Shown here piece after piece: positions 27,694-37,195 of a stretch of DNA of 64,000 nt. Under the pieces are notes generated by a model that was not told the origin of the DNA, ran no database searches, and saw only the letters and a list, made by a program, of their open reading frames with translations. The number at the start of each line of letters is the position of its first letter. Position 1 is the stretch's first letter. Position numbers and translations under genes: made by a program. Origin of the DNA: Planctomycetota bacterium. GTDB taxonomy: Bacteria > Planctomycetota > B15-G4 > SIAN01. The stretch lies in the NCBI GenBank assembly GCA_009691715.1, contig SIAN01000015.1, positions 26,970 to 90,969 of the forward strand, written 5' to 3'.

Positions 27694-30600
27694 ATGGGAC
27701 GCGCGAGTGCAGTGAGCGCGACCGGCGCGGCCATCGCGCTGCTCTTCCTGACGGCAGTCGCCGGCATTTCGGCGCAGGAAGCCGCGCGCCCCGACGCTGG
27801 CGCGCCGAAGTTCGACATCGTGGCGCCGGTGCGCATGAGCGCGCAGAACGGCACGACGCTCACGCTGCTTGGCGACGGCTCGATCCAGCTTGGCGGCACG
27901 ATCGCCGCGACCGAGGTGCTCCGCTTCGAGCTGGAGACGACCGCCAACGGGATCAGCGGCCTCCGGCTCGAGACGCTGCTCGACGCCTCGGCGCCGCCCG
28001 GTGTCGGCCCGGGTCTCTCCATCCATGGCAACTTCGTGCTGAACGAGATCGTGGTCGAGGAGGCGCCGCGCAACTCCGACGGCTTTAAGCCGGTTCTGCT
28101 CGAACGGCCGAGCGCCGACTTCGAGCAGGCGGGCTTCACCCTCGTCGGCGCCATCGACGGTGTCGCCCACACCGGCTGGGCGATCGCGCCGAGGTTCGGG
28201 GTCGCCCACGACGCGCAGTTCGAGACCAGCAAGCCGCTCGGCTACGACGCCGGCGTGAAGCTGCGCCTCCGGCTCGATTGCCTGTTCGGCAGCTCGCACA
28301 TCCCGGCGCGCCTGCGGTTCGCGGTGACCACGGCCGACCGGCCGCTGCCGATGCGCCGCGAACCGACGGAGATCAGCGAGTCGTTCGGGCGCATCAACCC
28401 GGCGATCCAGCGCGGCACGAAGTGGCTGCTGGAACAGCAGGAGCTCGACGGGTTGTGGGAGTCGCGCGCCGAGGACATGAAGCACGGCATGACCGCGCTC
28501 GCTGGCTACACGCTGCTCAAGTGCGGGGTGAAGCGCGACCATCCGGCGATCCGCCGCGCTGCCGCCCGCATCGCCTGCGAACCGTCGAACTCAACCTACT
28601 CGGCCGGCATGGAACTGATGTTTCTCGGCGAGCTCGCTGACGACGCACTGCAGGGACGGGTCGAGGAGACGGCGCGGCGGCTGCTGTCGTGGATGCAACC
28701 CGGCGGCTTCGGTTACCCGGGTGGCGGGCCCGACCTGTCGAACGGGCAGTACGCCGCGCTCGGGCTGCGCGCTGCAGCGAAGCGCGGGGTCAAAATCGAG
28801 CCCGAGGCGTGGATCAAGCTCGGCGACGCGGTCGTGAAACACATGGAGAAGGTGACGGGTGCCTACGAAGGCGCCGGCTTCGGCTACTACGCGGGCGGCC
28901 CGCCGACCGGCTCGATGACTGCCGGCGGCACCTGCATGCTGAAGATCGCAGACGAGCAGCTCACCTTGGTCGGCATCAGCCGGCCGGCCTATGCGACCGG
29001 TTGGCGCAGAGGTGTGACGTGGCTCGATCGGTATTTCACGGTCGACACCAATCCGCGGGCCGGGGGCGGCTGGCTCTATTACTGGCTCTACGGCGTCGAG
29101 CGCGTCGGCGGGTTGTGCGACGTGGCGGCGCTCGGGGGCAAGAACTGGTACCGCGAAGGCGCGCACCAGATCATCGGGGCGCAGAAACCGGAAGGCTTCT
29201 GGGACAACGACGGCGGCCCGCAGCCGACCACCTGCTTTGCGCTGCTGTTCCTGGCGCGCGCGACTTCGTCGGTGTCGGGCGTCGCCGTGCGCGGCGAAAA
29301 CATCTACGGCGATGACGATCCGGCGCGCGACGTGAACCTGCGCGCGTCGGGCGATTCGCCCCTGACGCTCTGGATGTCGTCGTTCGGCGGCGCTGCGAAG
29401 CTGCTGGAGTGGCCGACCGACGCCGGGCGCGGCCCGCGCGTCGCCGAGGTGCTGTACGTCACTCCGGGTCGCACCCTGCTATCGGACGGGCAGGGCGAGG
29501 CGGCGGTGTGGCGGGTGAGCGAAGCGACGCCGAACGGCGCGTTCGAGTCGCTCGCGTTCGACGACTCCGAGTGGCGCAAGGCACCCGGCGCATTCGGCGA
29601 CGACGCGGTGACCGACTTGCCCGTGCGCAGCGATTGGAAGGGCGATGAGATCTGGTTGCGGCGCGAGCTCACGCTCGACGATGCGCCGATGGTCGCGCCG
29701 GAGCTGCGGATCGCCGCCTCGGGGCCGCGTTCGCCCGAAACGCCCGCGGCAGAGCTCGTCTGCCTGTTCGATGAAGATCCGGCGTTCGCCAAGTTGCTGG
29801 TGGAGAGCTCGGCCGGCGGCACCGTCGTCGCCCGCGAGACGGGCGGCGCGAACGGGCGCTATTGGTTGCAGGCAACACCGCAGCAGGTCTTCTCTGCGAC
29901 GATTCCAGGCTGGCGCTTCCCCATCACCGAAGTGCCGCGGGACGGCGAGTTCCGCTACCTGCGCCTCTCCTGGAAAAAGGAGGGCGCGGGCGGCGTGATG
30001 GTGCAGGTCGCCGCGAACGGGAATTGGGGGACGACCACGCGGCGCTTCCATGCGGGTGCCACCGGACTGGACTGGCCGAGTACGGCGCTCGACAAGGATG
30101 CGCCGCACCAATGGACCGCCGAGACGATCGACCTCTATCAGGCGTTCGGCGGCGCAACGATGCTGACCGGTCTCGCGCTGGTGGCGTGCACCGGCGGTCC
30201 CGCCGGCTTCGACGCGATCTACCTCGCGCGCGCGCCGTCTCACTTCGAGTCGATCCCGAAGTCGTCGGCGAGTCACGCCGCGGTCGCGAAGCCGCTCGCC
30301 ACGACCGCGGCGCTGCATGTTCCTGGCAGCGACGCGGTCGCGCTGCTCGAGATCTTCGTGAACGGAACGCTGCTCTACCGCGGCAGCGATCCGGTCGCGC
30401 CCTACGCACCGGTGCCGACGCTGCGGCCGCTCGAGAGCGTGCTGCAACCGGGGCGCAACGTGGTCGCGGTGCACGCGCGACGCGGGCGTTCGCTGGCGGC
30501 AATCGATGTCGGGATTGTCGATCAACGGCTGCTGGCACGGGTCGCGGGCACCGGTGATCAGCCCGCTGCGGCGCAACGGTTCGCGGCGCAGGTGAACTTC

Positions 30601-31197
30601 GAGCACAACGGCAGCTACACCATTCGGGCGCTCGCGCGACTGATCGCGCCACCCGACACGCTCCCGCCGGACGCGCTCCGCGTCGCCTCGGCGCCGATCC
30701 AGGTCGTGATCCGCGAGGCGCAGGACCCGGAACTGCTGGTGATCGCTGGTGACGCCGGCCGCAACCTGCTCGGCCCGAGCAACGCGACGGCGCGCGCGTC
30801 GAGCTTCCTTAGCGCGGGCCTCGAAGCGGCACTGGCGATCGACAATCTCGCGTCGCGCGGCTGGCTCTGCGCCGACGGCGATCGGCGCCCGTCGCTCTCG
30901 ATCGAGCTGAAGAAGCCGGTGCGGGCCGACACCGTGCTGATCACGCCGATCCAGCAGCGCGGCTTCGAGCCCGAGCGGCAGGCGTGGCGGCTGCGCCGGG
31001 TCGAGGTGTCGCTCGATCGCGGCAAGAGCGGGACGTTCGAGGTCACGCTGCCCGCGGACGGTCGCAAAGGGATGCTGAGACTCCCGCGGATCGCGGTGAT
31101 TCGCCGCGTCGACGTAAGGCTCCTGGATGCGAGCGACCGACCCGCGATCAAGGACGCCCTGGGGATCGGCGAAGTCGAGCTGCAACTGCGGAAGTAG
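27694..31197 (+). CDS. very large secreted alpha/alpha-toroid protein with beta-sandwich C-terminus
   Basis: Exported protein of 1167 residues. A signal peptide (AIALLFLTAVAGISAQ) is followed by a beta-rich N-terminal domain. Residues about 225-540 form a squalene-cyclase-like toroid with repeated helices and aromatic-Gly turns: AIQRGTKWLLEQQELDGLWE, PGGFGYPGGGPDLSNGQYAALGLR, RAGGGWLYYWLYGVERVG, EGFWDNDGGPQPTTCFALLFL. The C-terminal 600 residues hold several beta-sandwich modules, among them a galactose-binding or discoidin-like one (WTAETIDLYQAFGGATMLTGLALVAC) and a last one near ATARASSFLSAGLEAALAIDN. No catalytic motif is evident. Toroid domains of this secreted type are frequent in planctomycetes; function unknown. 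Confidence 0.8.
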   Translation: MGRASAVSATGAAIALLFLTAVAGISAQEAARPDAGAPKFDIVAPVRMSAQNGTTLTLLGDGSIQLGGTIAATEVLRFELETTANGISGLRLETLLDASAPPGVGPGLSIHGNFVLNEIVVEEAPRNSDGFKPVLLERPSADFEQAGFTLVGAIDGVAHTGWAIAPRFGVAHDAQFETSKPLGYDAGVKLRLRLDCLFGSSHIPARLRFAVTTADRPLPMRREPTEISESFGRINPAIQRGTKWLLEQQELDGLWESRAEDMKHGMTALAGYTLLKCGVKRDHPAIRRAAARIACEPSNSTYSAGMELMFLGELADDALQGRVEETARRLLSWMQPGGFGYPGGGPDLSNGQYAALGLRAAAKRGVKIEPEAWIKLGDAVVKHMEKVTGAYEGAGFGYYAGGPPTGSMTAGGTCMLKIADEQLTLVGISRPAYATGWRRGVTWLDRYFTVDTNPRAGGGWLYYWLYGVERVGGLCDVAALGGKNWYREGAHQIIGAQKPEGFWDNDGGPQPTTCFALLFLARATSSVSGVAVRGENIYGDDDPARDVNLRASGDSPLTLWMSSFGGAAKLLEWPTDAGRGPRVAEVLYVTPGRTLLSDGQGEAAVWRVSEATPNGAFESLAFDDSEWRKAPGAFGDDAVTDLPVRSDWKGDEIWLRRELTLDDAPMVAPELRIAASGPRSPETPAAELVCLFDEDPAFAKLLVESSAGGTVVARETGGANGRYWLQATPQQVFSATIPGWRFPITEVPRDGEFRYLRLSWKKEGAGGVMVQVAANGNWGTTTRRFHAGATGLDWPSTALDKDAPHQWTAETIDLYQAFGGATMLTGLALVACTGGPAGFDAIYLARAPSHFESIPKSSASHAAVAKPLATTAALHVPGSDAVALLEIFVNGTLLYRGSDPVAPYAPVPTLRPLESVLQPGRNVVAVHARRGRSLAAIDVGIVDQRLLARVAGTGDQPAAAQRFAAQVNFEHNGSYTIRALARLIAPPDTLPPDALRVASAPIQVVIREAQDPELLVIAGDAGRNLLGPSNATARASSFLSAGLEAALAIDNLASRGWLCADGDRRPSLSIELKKPVRADTVLITPIQQRGFEPERQAWRLRRVEVSLDRGKSGTFEVTLPADGRKGMLRLPRIAVIRRVDVRLLDASDRPAIKDALGIGEVELQLRK

Positions 31198-31398
31198 CTC
31201 AGCCTCGGCGCCACTGAGGCCCGGGATTCGCGTTGCGAGCGCGACCGATTTCTGAAACCCCTGACGCGGATCGTGACGGGGATCGTCAATCGAGCGGGCG
31301 AGCGCAACGGCGATACTGTCCGGCCGATCGCGCGGCGCGCGGCAGCGGATCGAACTTCACTGCGCTCCGAACTCACCTTCAAAACGAGTGCCCCCGGC

Positions 31399-32583
31399 AT
31401 GCCCGAACGCTCTGTCGCCTTCCGTCTTCTGCTGGCTGCGGTCCTCCCTGCGTGCAGTTGCAGCAGCGAGGACAGCGGACCACGCGCCATCACGACGACC
31501 CGCGAGATCGACATCGCGCCGGGCCAGCACCAGATTGGGGCCACCAGCGAGGATCGATTCGGCTCGATGACGGCACCGAACGCAGCGGAACCCGCAGCCC
31601 CAGCGCGCGAGTTGGTGTGGGACAACCCTCCCGGCTGGATCGAACTGCCGCCGACGGAAATGCGTCGCGCGAACTTGCAGCCGGCCGGGAACCCCGACGC
31701 CGAGTGCTACTTCAGCGTGCTGGGCGGCGGCGGTGGTGGGATGCTCGACAACGTGAATCGGTGGCGCGGCCAGATGGGGCAACCGCCGCTCGACGCCGCG
31801 GGCGTTGCGGCACTGCCCAAGCGCCTGTTGATGGGACTCGACGGAGTCTTGGTCGAACTTGAAGGCGACTTCACCGCCATGGGTGGCGCCGCGAAGAGCG
31901 GCTACGTGTTGCGCGGCGTGATCGCGGCATTCGGCGAGCAGGCGCTGTTCGTGAAACTCACCGGACCGGCGGCCGCGGTCGCGGCGGAGGCGGCGAACTT
32001 CGACGCTTTCGCGAACTCCCTGCGACTCGAGGAAGTCGGCGCGAGCGCAGCGCACGACGAGCACGATGGCCACGATCATGCGGCCGAAGCCGCATCCGGC
32101 GCGGGATCGACGAGCGGCGCTGCCGCCGCGAACCCGCTCGGTGGCTCGAACCAGGGCATCGAATGGAGCGCCCCGTCGGGCTGGACGCGCGATCCCGACC
32201 GCGCGACGCGGGTGGCGACGTTGCGGCCACCCAACACCACGCAGACCGAGTGCGCGATCACCTCGCTCTCCTCCGATGGTGGTGGGATCAAGAGCAACGT
32301 CGATCGCTGGCGCGGGCAGATCGGCCTCGGGCCGATCTCCGTCGACGAGCTCGCGGACCTCCCGACCGTGACCCTCTGCGGCAAGGAGGGCGTCCTGCTC
32401 GATCTGATCGGCGCGTTCGAGGATTCGATGAACCAGCGTTCCATCCCGCAGGCGCGGATGCTCGGAGCGATGGTGCTGCTGGGCGATCGGTCGCTGTTCG
32501 TCAAGATGACCGGGCCCGAGACCGAGATCGACGACGTCGTGCGCGATGCGTTCCGCGAACTCTGCGCCTCGCTGAAGCGGTGA
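31399..32583 (+). CDS. lipoprotein with two tandem copies of one domain, head of the ccs operon
   Basis: A 394-residue lipoprotein; ATG 31399 gives a signal with lipobox LPAC. It carries the same domain of about 140 residues twice. Copy one (residues about 72-212) has PPGWIELPP, DAECYFSVLGGGGGGMLDN, VNRWRGQMGQPPLDAAGVA and DGVLVELEGDF. Copy two (about 254-394) has PSGWTRDPD, QTECAITSLSSDGGGIKSN, VDRWRGQIGLGPISVDELA and EGVLLDLIGAF. A His/Asp-rich linker (HDEHDGHDHAAE) joins them and could bind metal. It sits 4 nt before resB, so it is probably made with the cytochrome c maturation proteins. I do not know a function for the domain. Confidence 0.8.
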   Translation: MPERSVAFRLLLAAVLPACSCSSEDSGPRAITTTREIDIAPGQHQIGATSEDRFGSMTAPNAAEPAAPARELVWDNPPGWIELPPTEMRRANLQPAGNPDAECYFSVLGGGGGGMLDNVNRWRGQMGQPPLDAAGVAALPKRLLMGLDGVLVELEGDFTAMGGAAKSGYVLRGVIAAFGEQALFVKLTGPAAAVAAEAANFDAFANSLRLEEVGASAAHDEHDGHDHAAEAASGAGSTSGAAAANPLGGSNQGIEWSAPSGWTRDPDRATRVATLRPPNTTQTECAITSLSSDGGGIKSNVDRWRGQIGLGPISVDELADLPTVTLCGKEGVLLDLIGAFEDSMNQRSIPQARMLGAMVLLGDRSLFVKMTGPETEIDDVVRDAFRELCASLKR

Positions 32584-32587
32584 GGGA

Positions 32588-33832
32588 ATGCGCATGCGCT
32601 TGCTGATGAATCGGCTGATCCGCCTGACGTCGTCGTTTGGCTTCGTCGCTGTGATCCTGCTGTTCCTTTTCTTGCTGACCTGGCTGGGAACGTTGGAGCA
32701 GATCGAGTTTGGGCTCTACGAGACGCAGAAGAAGTACTTCGAGTCGTACTTCCTCGTGCATGAAGCCGGACCGTGGGCGGTGCAGCTGCCGTGGGCCGAT
32801 GCGGGGTCGAAGCCGCTGATGACGCTGCCGGCGATCCCGATCCCGTTGCCGGGCGTGAATCTGCTGCTGACGCTGCTGATGGTGAACCTGGTCTGCGGCG
32901 GCATCGTGCGGCTGCGGAAGGACTTCGCCCGCGCGGGCATCTTGGTGACGCATCTCGGCATGGTGCTGATGCTGGGGGCGGGGTTCGTGAAGTTCCGCTG
33001 GTCGCACGAAGGAATGCTGCATGTCGAACCGGGCCAGTCGAACCGCCACTACTTCTCGTTCCACGACTGGGACGTGACGATTCGCGACGCCGCCGCGACC
33101 GGCCGCGTGACGGAGCACGTGATCCCCGGCGAAGAGTGGCGCGACCTCGTCAAGGGAACTCGCCGCTTCACCAGCGACGTGCTGCCGTTCGACCTGCTGA
33201 TCACCAAGACGTTCAAGAACTGCAACGTGTTGCCGCAGGGGCCCATGTTCAAGGGCGACGGACCGGTCATCGACCGCTACGTCGTCAAGGCGATGCCGCC
33301 CGATACCGAGAACGAGCGCAACGCCCCCGGCGCCTACGTGACGATCGCGGAGAAGGCGACCGGACGGCAGATCGACGGGATCGTCTGGGCATTCGAGAGG
33401 CAGCCGCTCACCGTCCTGGCGGGCGGCAAGCAGTGGTTGATCGAGCTCGGTCGGCGCCGCTACGAACTGCCGTTCGACGTGCGTCTCGAGAAGATCTTCG
33501 TCGAGTTCCATCCTGGAACGGCGAGCCCGCGGACGTTCTGGAGCAACATCACCAAGATCGAAGGCTCGCAGCAGCAAGCGATGAGAATCACGATGAACGA
33601 GCCGCTTCGTCACACCGGCTACATCCTGTTCCAGACCGGCTGGGGGCCGCAAACGCGCCCGCTGCCCGCGAATCTCTTCTCCGAGTTCACGGTGGTCGAG
33701 AATCCGTCCGATCAGTGGCCGAAGTGGTCATGCTTCGTCATCGGGATTGGGCTCTTGTTCCATTTCTGCATGCGCCTCTGGAAGTACATCACCTCGTCGC
33801 GCCGGCTCGCCGCCGCGTCGGCCAAGGATTGA
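32588..33832 (+). CDS. resB: ResB-like cytochrome c biogenesis protein
   Basis: System II (Ccs) component that with CcsA/ResC delivers heme to apocytochromes on the outer side of the cytoplasmic membrane. 414 residues. Membrane segments: FVAVILLFLFLLTWLGTLEQ, VNLLLTLLMVNLVCGGIV, ILVTHLGMVLMLGAGFV and, near the C-terminus, CFVIGIGLLFHFCMRLW. Between the last two lies a large periplasmic beta-rich domain typical of ResB (PLRHTGYILFQTGWGPQ is the conserved final part). The next gene is its partner, 13 nt downstream. It can supply the heme-lyase activity needed by the multiheme cytochromes encoded 7-10 kb away. Confidence 0.87.
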   Translation: MRMRLLMNRLIRLTSSFGFVAVILLFLFLLTWLGTLEQIEFGLYETQKKYFESYFLVHEAGPWAVQLPWADAGSKPLMTLPAIPIPLPGVNLLLTLLMVNLVCGGIVRLRKDFARAGILVTHLGMVLMLGAGFVKFRWSHEGMLHVEPGQSNRHYFSFHDWDVTIRDAAATGRVTEHVIPGEEWRDLVKGTRRFTSDVLPFDLLITKTFKNCNVLPQGPMFKGDGPVIDRYVVKAMPPDTENERNAPGAYVTIAEKATGRQIDGIVWAFERQPLTVLAGGKQWLIELGRRRYELPFDVRLEKIFVEFHPGTASPRTFWSNITKIEGSQQQAMRITMNEPLRHTGYILFQTGWGPQTRPLPANLFSEFTVVENPSDQWPKWSCFVIGIGLLFHFCMRLWKYITSSRRLAAASAKD

Positions 33833-33845
33833 GTGAGGGCTTGTC

Positions 33846-35939
33846 ATGAAGCACTTCGCCCGCTGGTCTGCTCCGATCGTCGCGTTGACCCTCTCCGTCG
33901 CGACGCTTCGCGCGCAGGAAGCGCCCGAGCGAGCGGCTGAACCGTCGCGCGGCGAAGCGTGGGACGAAGAGCTGGTCGCGATCGTTTCGCGCCTGCCGAT
34001 CCAGGAGCAGGGGCGGGTCAAGCCGCTGTCAAGCTACGCGCGCTTCATGCTGATGCAGTTGAACGGGCGCGGCACCTTCACCCTGGTCGACGACAAAGGG
34101 ACGGCTGACGGGGACGACGACACGAAGAGTTTGTTCGGGCCGGTCGAGTTCCTGCTCGATTGCGTGTTCTTCCCGACGCGGGCGCAGTCCTACCGCTGCT
34201 TCCAGCTGCAGACCTGGGAAGTGCTCGACGCGATCGGCATCGAGCGGATCGTCGGCCGCGGCAAACGCGATCGCTACAGCTACGACGAGCTCGAAGCGGG
34301 CCGGGAGCAACTCATTAAGCAGGCGCAGGCCATGCGCCGCGACCCGATCAAGAGCGACGCGAAGAACCGGACCTACCTCGAAACGCAGGTCTTCCAACTC
34401 GCCACCAAGGTGAACGACTTCGAGGGGCTGATGGCGACGCTCTCGTTCGCGATGAGCGATTTCGTCAAGGCGCCAGAGAGCGACGCGGTGCGTGAGCTAC
34501 TTGGCGGCGACGGCGTGCGTTTCTCTGTGCTGCTCGAGAAGGGAAGCGACCTCACCGCGCTGCAGGCCTCGGCCGAGAACGACGCGACGCGCGAGTCGAT
34601 CGCGCGGCTGCAGAACTTCGCCGAAGTCATGGCGAACTACTCGAGCCACCTCACGATCTGGCCGCCCGACGCGAAGCCGACGCCCAAGGTGCGCACATCG
34701 CTGTACAACGCCAGCCCGGCGGAAGTCAGCGCCGGCGGCAGCACGATCGAGACGTGGTACTCGCTGGCGGACGTGCACCAACGGGTCGGATTGGGCGACA
34801 AGACGCTGCTCGCGCTCCACCTGCCGGCAATCGAGGCACTCGAGGAGGCGTGGGCGGCGCGGCCCGATCAGGCGCAAATGAAGGCGGCGCTAAAGCGTGC
34901 GGTCGATTCGCTGGTCGCGACGGCGACCGCGCGCGAGGAGTACCGAAAGATCGACAGCGAGATCGGCTACGTCCGCGCTGACCTCTTCTATTGGGCGCAG
35001 GTGCTCTACGTCCTTTGCTTCGTGGCGATCGCGATCGGCTGGTTGCTGCGCGGCGCGGAGAAGTACCACCGCGCGCTGCCGTGGGTGCTGACGGTTCCGC
35101 TGGCGCTGCAGATCGCGGCCATCGTCTGGCGCGGCTACCTGCGCGCGCGGCCGCCGGTCTCGAACCTCTACGAGACGATCCCCTTCATCACGGCGGCGGC
35201 GGTGCTCGTCTGTCTGGTGATCGAGTTCATCGATCGGCGGCGAGTCGCCGTGGTGGTGGCGGCGGCGCTCGGCGCCGCAGGACTGTTCCTGACCCAGCGC
35301 TACGAAGTGAAAGAGGCGTTCGAGCGCGGCAACGAAACGATGCCGCAGCTGCAAGCGGTGCTCGACACCAACTTCTGGCTGTCGACCCACGTGACGACGG
35401 TCACGATCGGCTACTCGGCGGGGCTGCTGGCCGGAGTGCTCGGCGCGATCTACATCCTCGGCAGACTCTGCGGGCTCCGTCGCGGCGACGAGGCCTACTA
35501 CAAATCGGTTGCAAAGATGGTCTACGGCGTGATCTGCTTCGGGCTGCTGTTCAGTGTGGTCGGGACGATCCTGGGCGGCGTCTGGGCGAATGACTCGTGG
35601 GGCCGGTTCTGGGGCTGGGACCCCAAGGAAAACGGCGCGCTGATGATCTGCTTGTGGGAGATCGCGCTGCTACACGGACGAATGGGCGGTTATCTGCGCG
35701 ACCTCGGCATCTGCGCCGCGGCGGTCTTCGGCGCCAACATCGTGGTCTTCTCCTGGTGGGGAGTGAATCAGCTCGGCGTCGGCCTCCACGCGTACGGCGA
35801 GACCGATGGTGTCGACTTCTGGTTGTGGACCACCTACGGCGTGATGACCCTGATCACCCTCGCCGGCATCTGGCTCGCATCCGAAGCCCGTGCCGCCCGC
35901 AAGGACTCCTCCGCGACGCCGACGGCGCCGACGGCCTGA
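33846..35939 (+). CDS. ccsA: CcsA/ResC-type cytochrome c biogenesis protein
   Basis: Heme-handling membrane protein of system II cytochrome c maturation. 697 residues, longer than a minimal CcsA because of an N-terminal signal peptide and a periplasmic helical domain of about 340 residues. The C-terminal half has multiple membrane segments (LFYWAQVLYVLCFVAIAIGWLL onward). The WWD heme-binding motif is WGRFWGWDPKENGALMIC (about residue 585). Conserved flanking histidines are visible in STHVTTVTIG and GVGLHAYG. It follows resB in the same operon. A long gap downstream suggests the operon ends here. Confidence 0.93.
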   Translation: MKHFARWSAPIVALTLSVATLRAQEAPERAAEPSRGEAWDEELVAIVSRLPIQEQGRVKPLSSYARFMLMQLNGRGTFTLVDDKGTADGDDDTKSLFGPVEFLLDCVFFPTRAQSYRCFQLQTWEVLDAIGIERIVGRGKRDRYSYDELEAGREQLIKQAQAMRRDPIKSDAKNRTYLETQVFQLATKVNDFEGLMATLSFAMSDFVKAPESDAVRELLGGDGVRFSVLLEKGSDLTALQASAENDATRESIARLQNFAEVMANYSSHLTIWPPDAKPTPKVRTSLYNASPAEVSAGGSTIETWYSLADVHQRVGLGDKTLLALHLPAIEALEEAWAARPDQAQMKAALKRAVDSLVATATAREEYRKIDSEIGYVRADLFYWAQVLYVLCFVAIAIGWLLRGAEKYHRALPWVLTVPLALQIAAIVWRGYLRARPPVSNLYETIPFITAAAVLVCLVIEFIDRRRVAVVVAAALGAAGLFLTQRYEVKEAFERGNETMPQLQAVLDTNFWLSTHVTTVTIGYSAGLLAGVLGAIYILGRLCGLRRGDEAYYKSVAKMVYGVICFGLLFSVVGTILGGVWANDSWGRFWGWDPKENGALMICLWEIALLHGRMGGYLRDLGICAAAVFGANIVVFSWWGVNQLGVGLHAYGETDGVDFWLWTTYGVMTLITLAGIWLASEARAARKDSSATPTAPTA

Positions 35940-36677
35940 TCAGCGACGTTTCAGTTCGGCACCGAAGCGCCGCTCGTCTTCCGAGCGACGCGTCGGGTCG
36001 GAATGAAACCGCCGATCGTTCGACGCTCCGTGAACCTCGATGCAGGGTGGCGGCACGGGACCCAATGCACGGGCAGATGTGCCCCTGCGATTCCGCCGTA
36101 ACTCTTGATCTGAAAAATAGTTAGCGATCGAGCCAACCGGTGTTTCGCAAGCTGGAAGCGGACGGTCGCAGGGGTGAGACGAGCTGAGCCGCGGCCGTCA
36201 TTTCGGTTGCCTCGATTGAAGCGGCGGATGTGCGTCGATTGTTTGCCGAAAGGCGACGGTTTGCTCCCGAACTGAAACGCCGCGTGGGCGCCACCGCAAT
36301 TTTCCCTCTTCGCCGCCAGGAGAAAGCGCTGCTATCGTCCCGCCCCGTCGGGCTGGGTAGCTCGGCGGAACAAGGTCCTGCGATTGCGATTGATGGCTCT
36401 CGTCTCGGTCTCCCGTGGTGCGCGCGCGGTCGCGATGCGACTGCAGTGCCGTCAATCCCACGAGTCCAAGATCGCGTCCATTCGCGTGAAAGCGTGACCC
36501 CCGTTTCGTCGAACTGCCCTGTGATGAGTTGCCGTCCAGTCGTATTGGCCGGTGAGTGGTCTTAAGCACACGCCCGTTGGGTTCTTGGATGCACGTTTGG
36601 CCACGCGAGTGGCCGTTAGGAATTGCGGCGCGGGCTGCCCAGCTCGCGGCCGCTGTCCGTTGACCGGAGACTGAAGA
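35940..36677. other. 738-bp non-coding region upstream of the RRM gene
   Basis: No convincing gene on either strand. It includes an A-rich patch near 36105-36122, the short palindrome at 36253-36283 and a 6-bp hairpin at 36599-36614 (GGCCAC, loop GCGA, GTGGCC) 64 nt before the RRM start. The second half is the likely promoter and leader of the RRM gene, and a long structured 5' leader, as cold-inducible RNA-binding protein genes often have, would fit. I see no clear promoter boxes. Confidence 0.5.
36253..36283. repeat. 31-bp REP-like palindrome, copy 1
   Basis: 28 of 31 bases match 49391-49421, around the shared core GCTCCCGAACTGAA. The outer arms form a 9-bp stem with two mismatches here. 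The second copy sits just beyond a decayed transposase gene of the type that mobilises such repeats. Confidence 0.6.
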
Positions 36678-37118
36678 ATGGGCACGAAGTTGTATGTCGG
36701 AAACCTCCCGTACTCGACCACGAGCGAAGAGCTGAACCAGATGTTCGCAGCTCATGGCGGCGTGAAGAGCGCGGACGTGATCATGGACCGCGAGACCGGC
36801 CGCTCGAAGGGCTTCGGTTTCGTGGAAATGACCACGGATGACGACGCCAAGAAGGCGATCGATGGACTGAACGGCCAGAAGATGAACGGCCGTCCTCTCA
36901 CGGTCAACGAAGCCAAGCCGCGCGAAGATCGCGGCGGCGGCGGCGGCGGCGGCTTCCGTCCGCGTAGCGGCGGCGGCGGCGGCTTTGGCGGCGGCGGTGG
37001 TGGTGGCGGATTCGGCGGCGGCGGCGGCGGCGGCGGCTTCGGCGGCGGCGGCGGCGGCGGCCGTAGTGGCGGCGGCGGCTTCGGCGGCGGTGGCCGGGGC
37101 GGCGGCGATCGCTACTGA
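36678..37118 (+). CDS. RRM RNA-binding protein with Gly-rich RGG-like tail
   Basis: Cytoplasmic single-stranded RNA-binding protein of 146 residues. The RRM fold occupies residues 1-82, with RNP2 KLYVGNLPY and RNP1 KGFGFVEM both intact. The rest is an almost pure glycine tail with Phe, Arg and Ser at intervals (GGGGFGGGGG units, ending RGGGDRY), as in cyanobacterial and proteobacterial Rbp proteins implicated in cold acclimation and RNA chaperoning. GGAG precedes ATG 36678. The tail is encoded by a long run of GGC codons (36931-37110), so its length may vary between strains or be mis-assembled. Confidence 0.93.
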   Translation: MGTKLYVGNLPYSTTSEELNQMFAAHGGVKSADVIMDRETGRSKGFGFVEMTTDDDAKKAIDGLNGQKMNGRPLTVNEAKPREDRGGGGGGGFRPRSGGGGGFGGGGGGGGFGGGGGGGGFGGGGGGGRSGGGGFGGGGRGGGDRY

Positions 37119-37158
37119 GATCCGTCGCTGAACTCAGCTCGGATCAATGATTCTCGAA

Positions 37159-37188
37159 CGGGCCGGCGCGGATCCACGCGCCGGCCCG
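37159..37188. terminator. bidirectional terminator-like hairpin
   Basis: Perfect 12-bp GC-rich stem (37159-37170 with 37177-37188) and a 6-nt loop, between the stop of the RRM gene (plus) and the stop of the LOG gene (minus). The plus strand continues CTCACTTTC. Its position between converging genes supports termination in both directions. Confidence 0.75.
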
Positions 37189-37195
37189 CTCACTT

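Noticed and set aside
36198..36755. Minus-strand ORF of 185 codons upstream of the RRM gene.
   Set aside because: Composition is not protein-like, it overlaps the RRM start and a REP-like palindrome, and there is no ribosome-binding site.
36931..37110. Glycine-codon run considered as a CRISPR or minisatellite array.
   Set aside because: It is the in-frame RGG-like tail of the RRM protein; there are no regular spacers.
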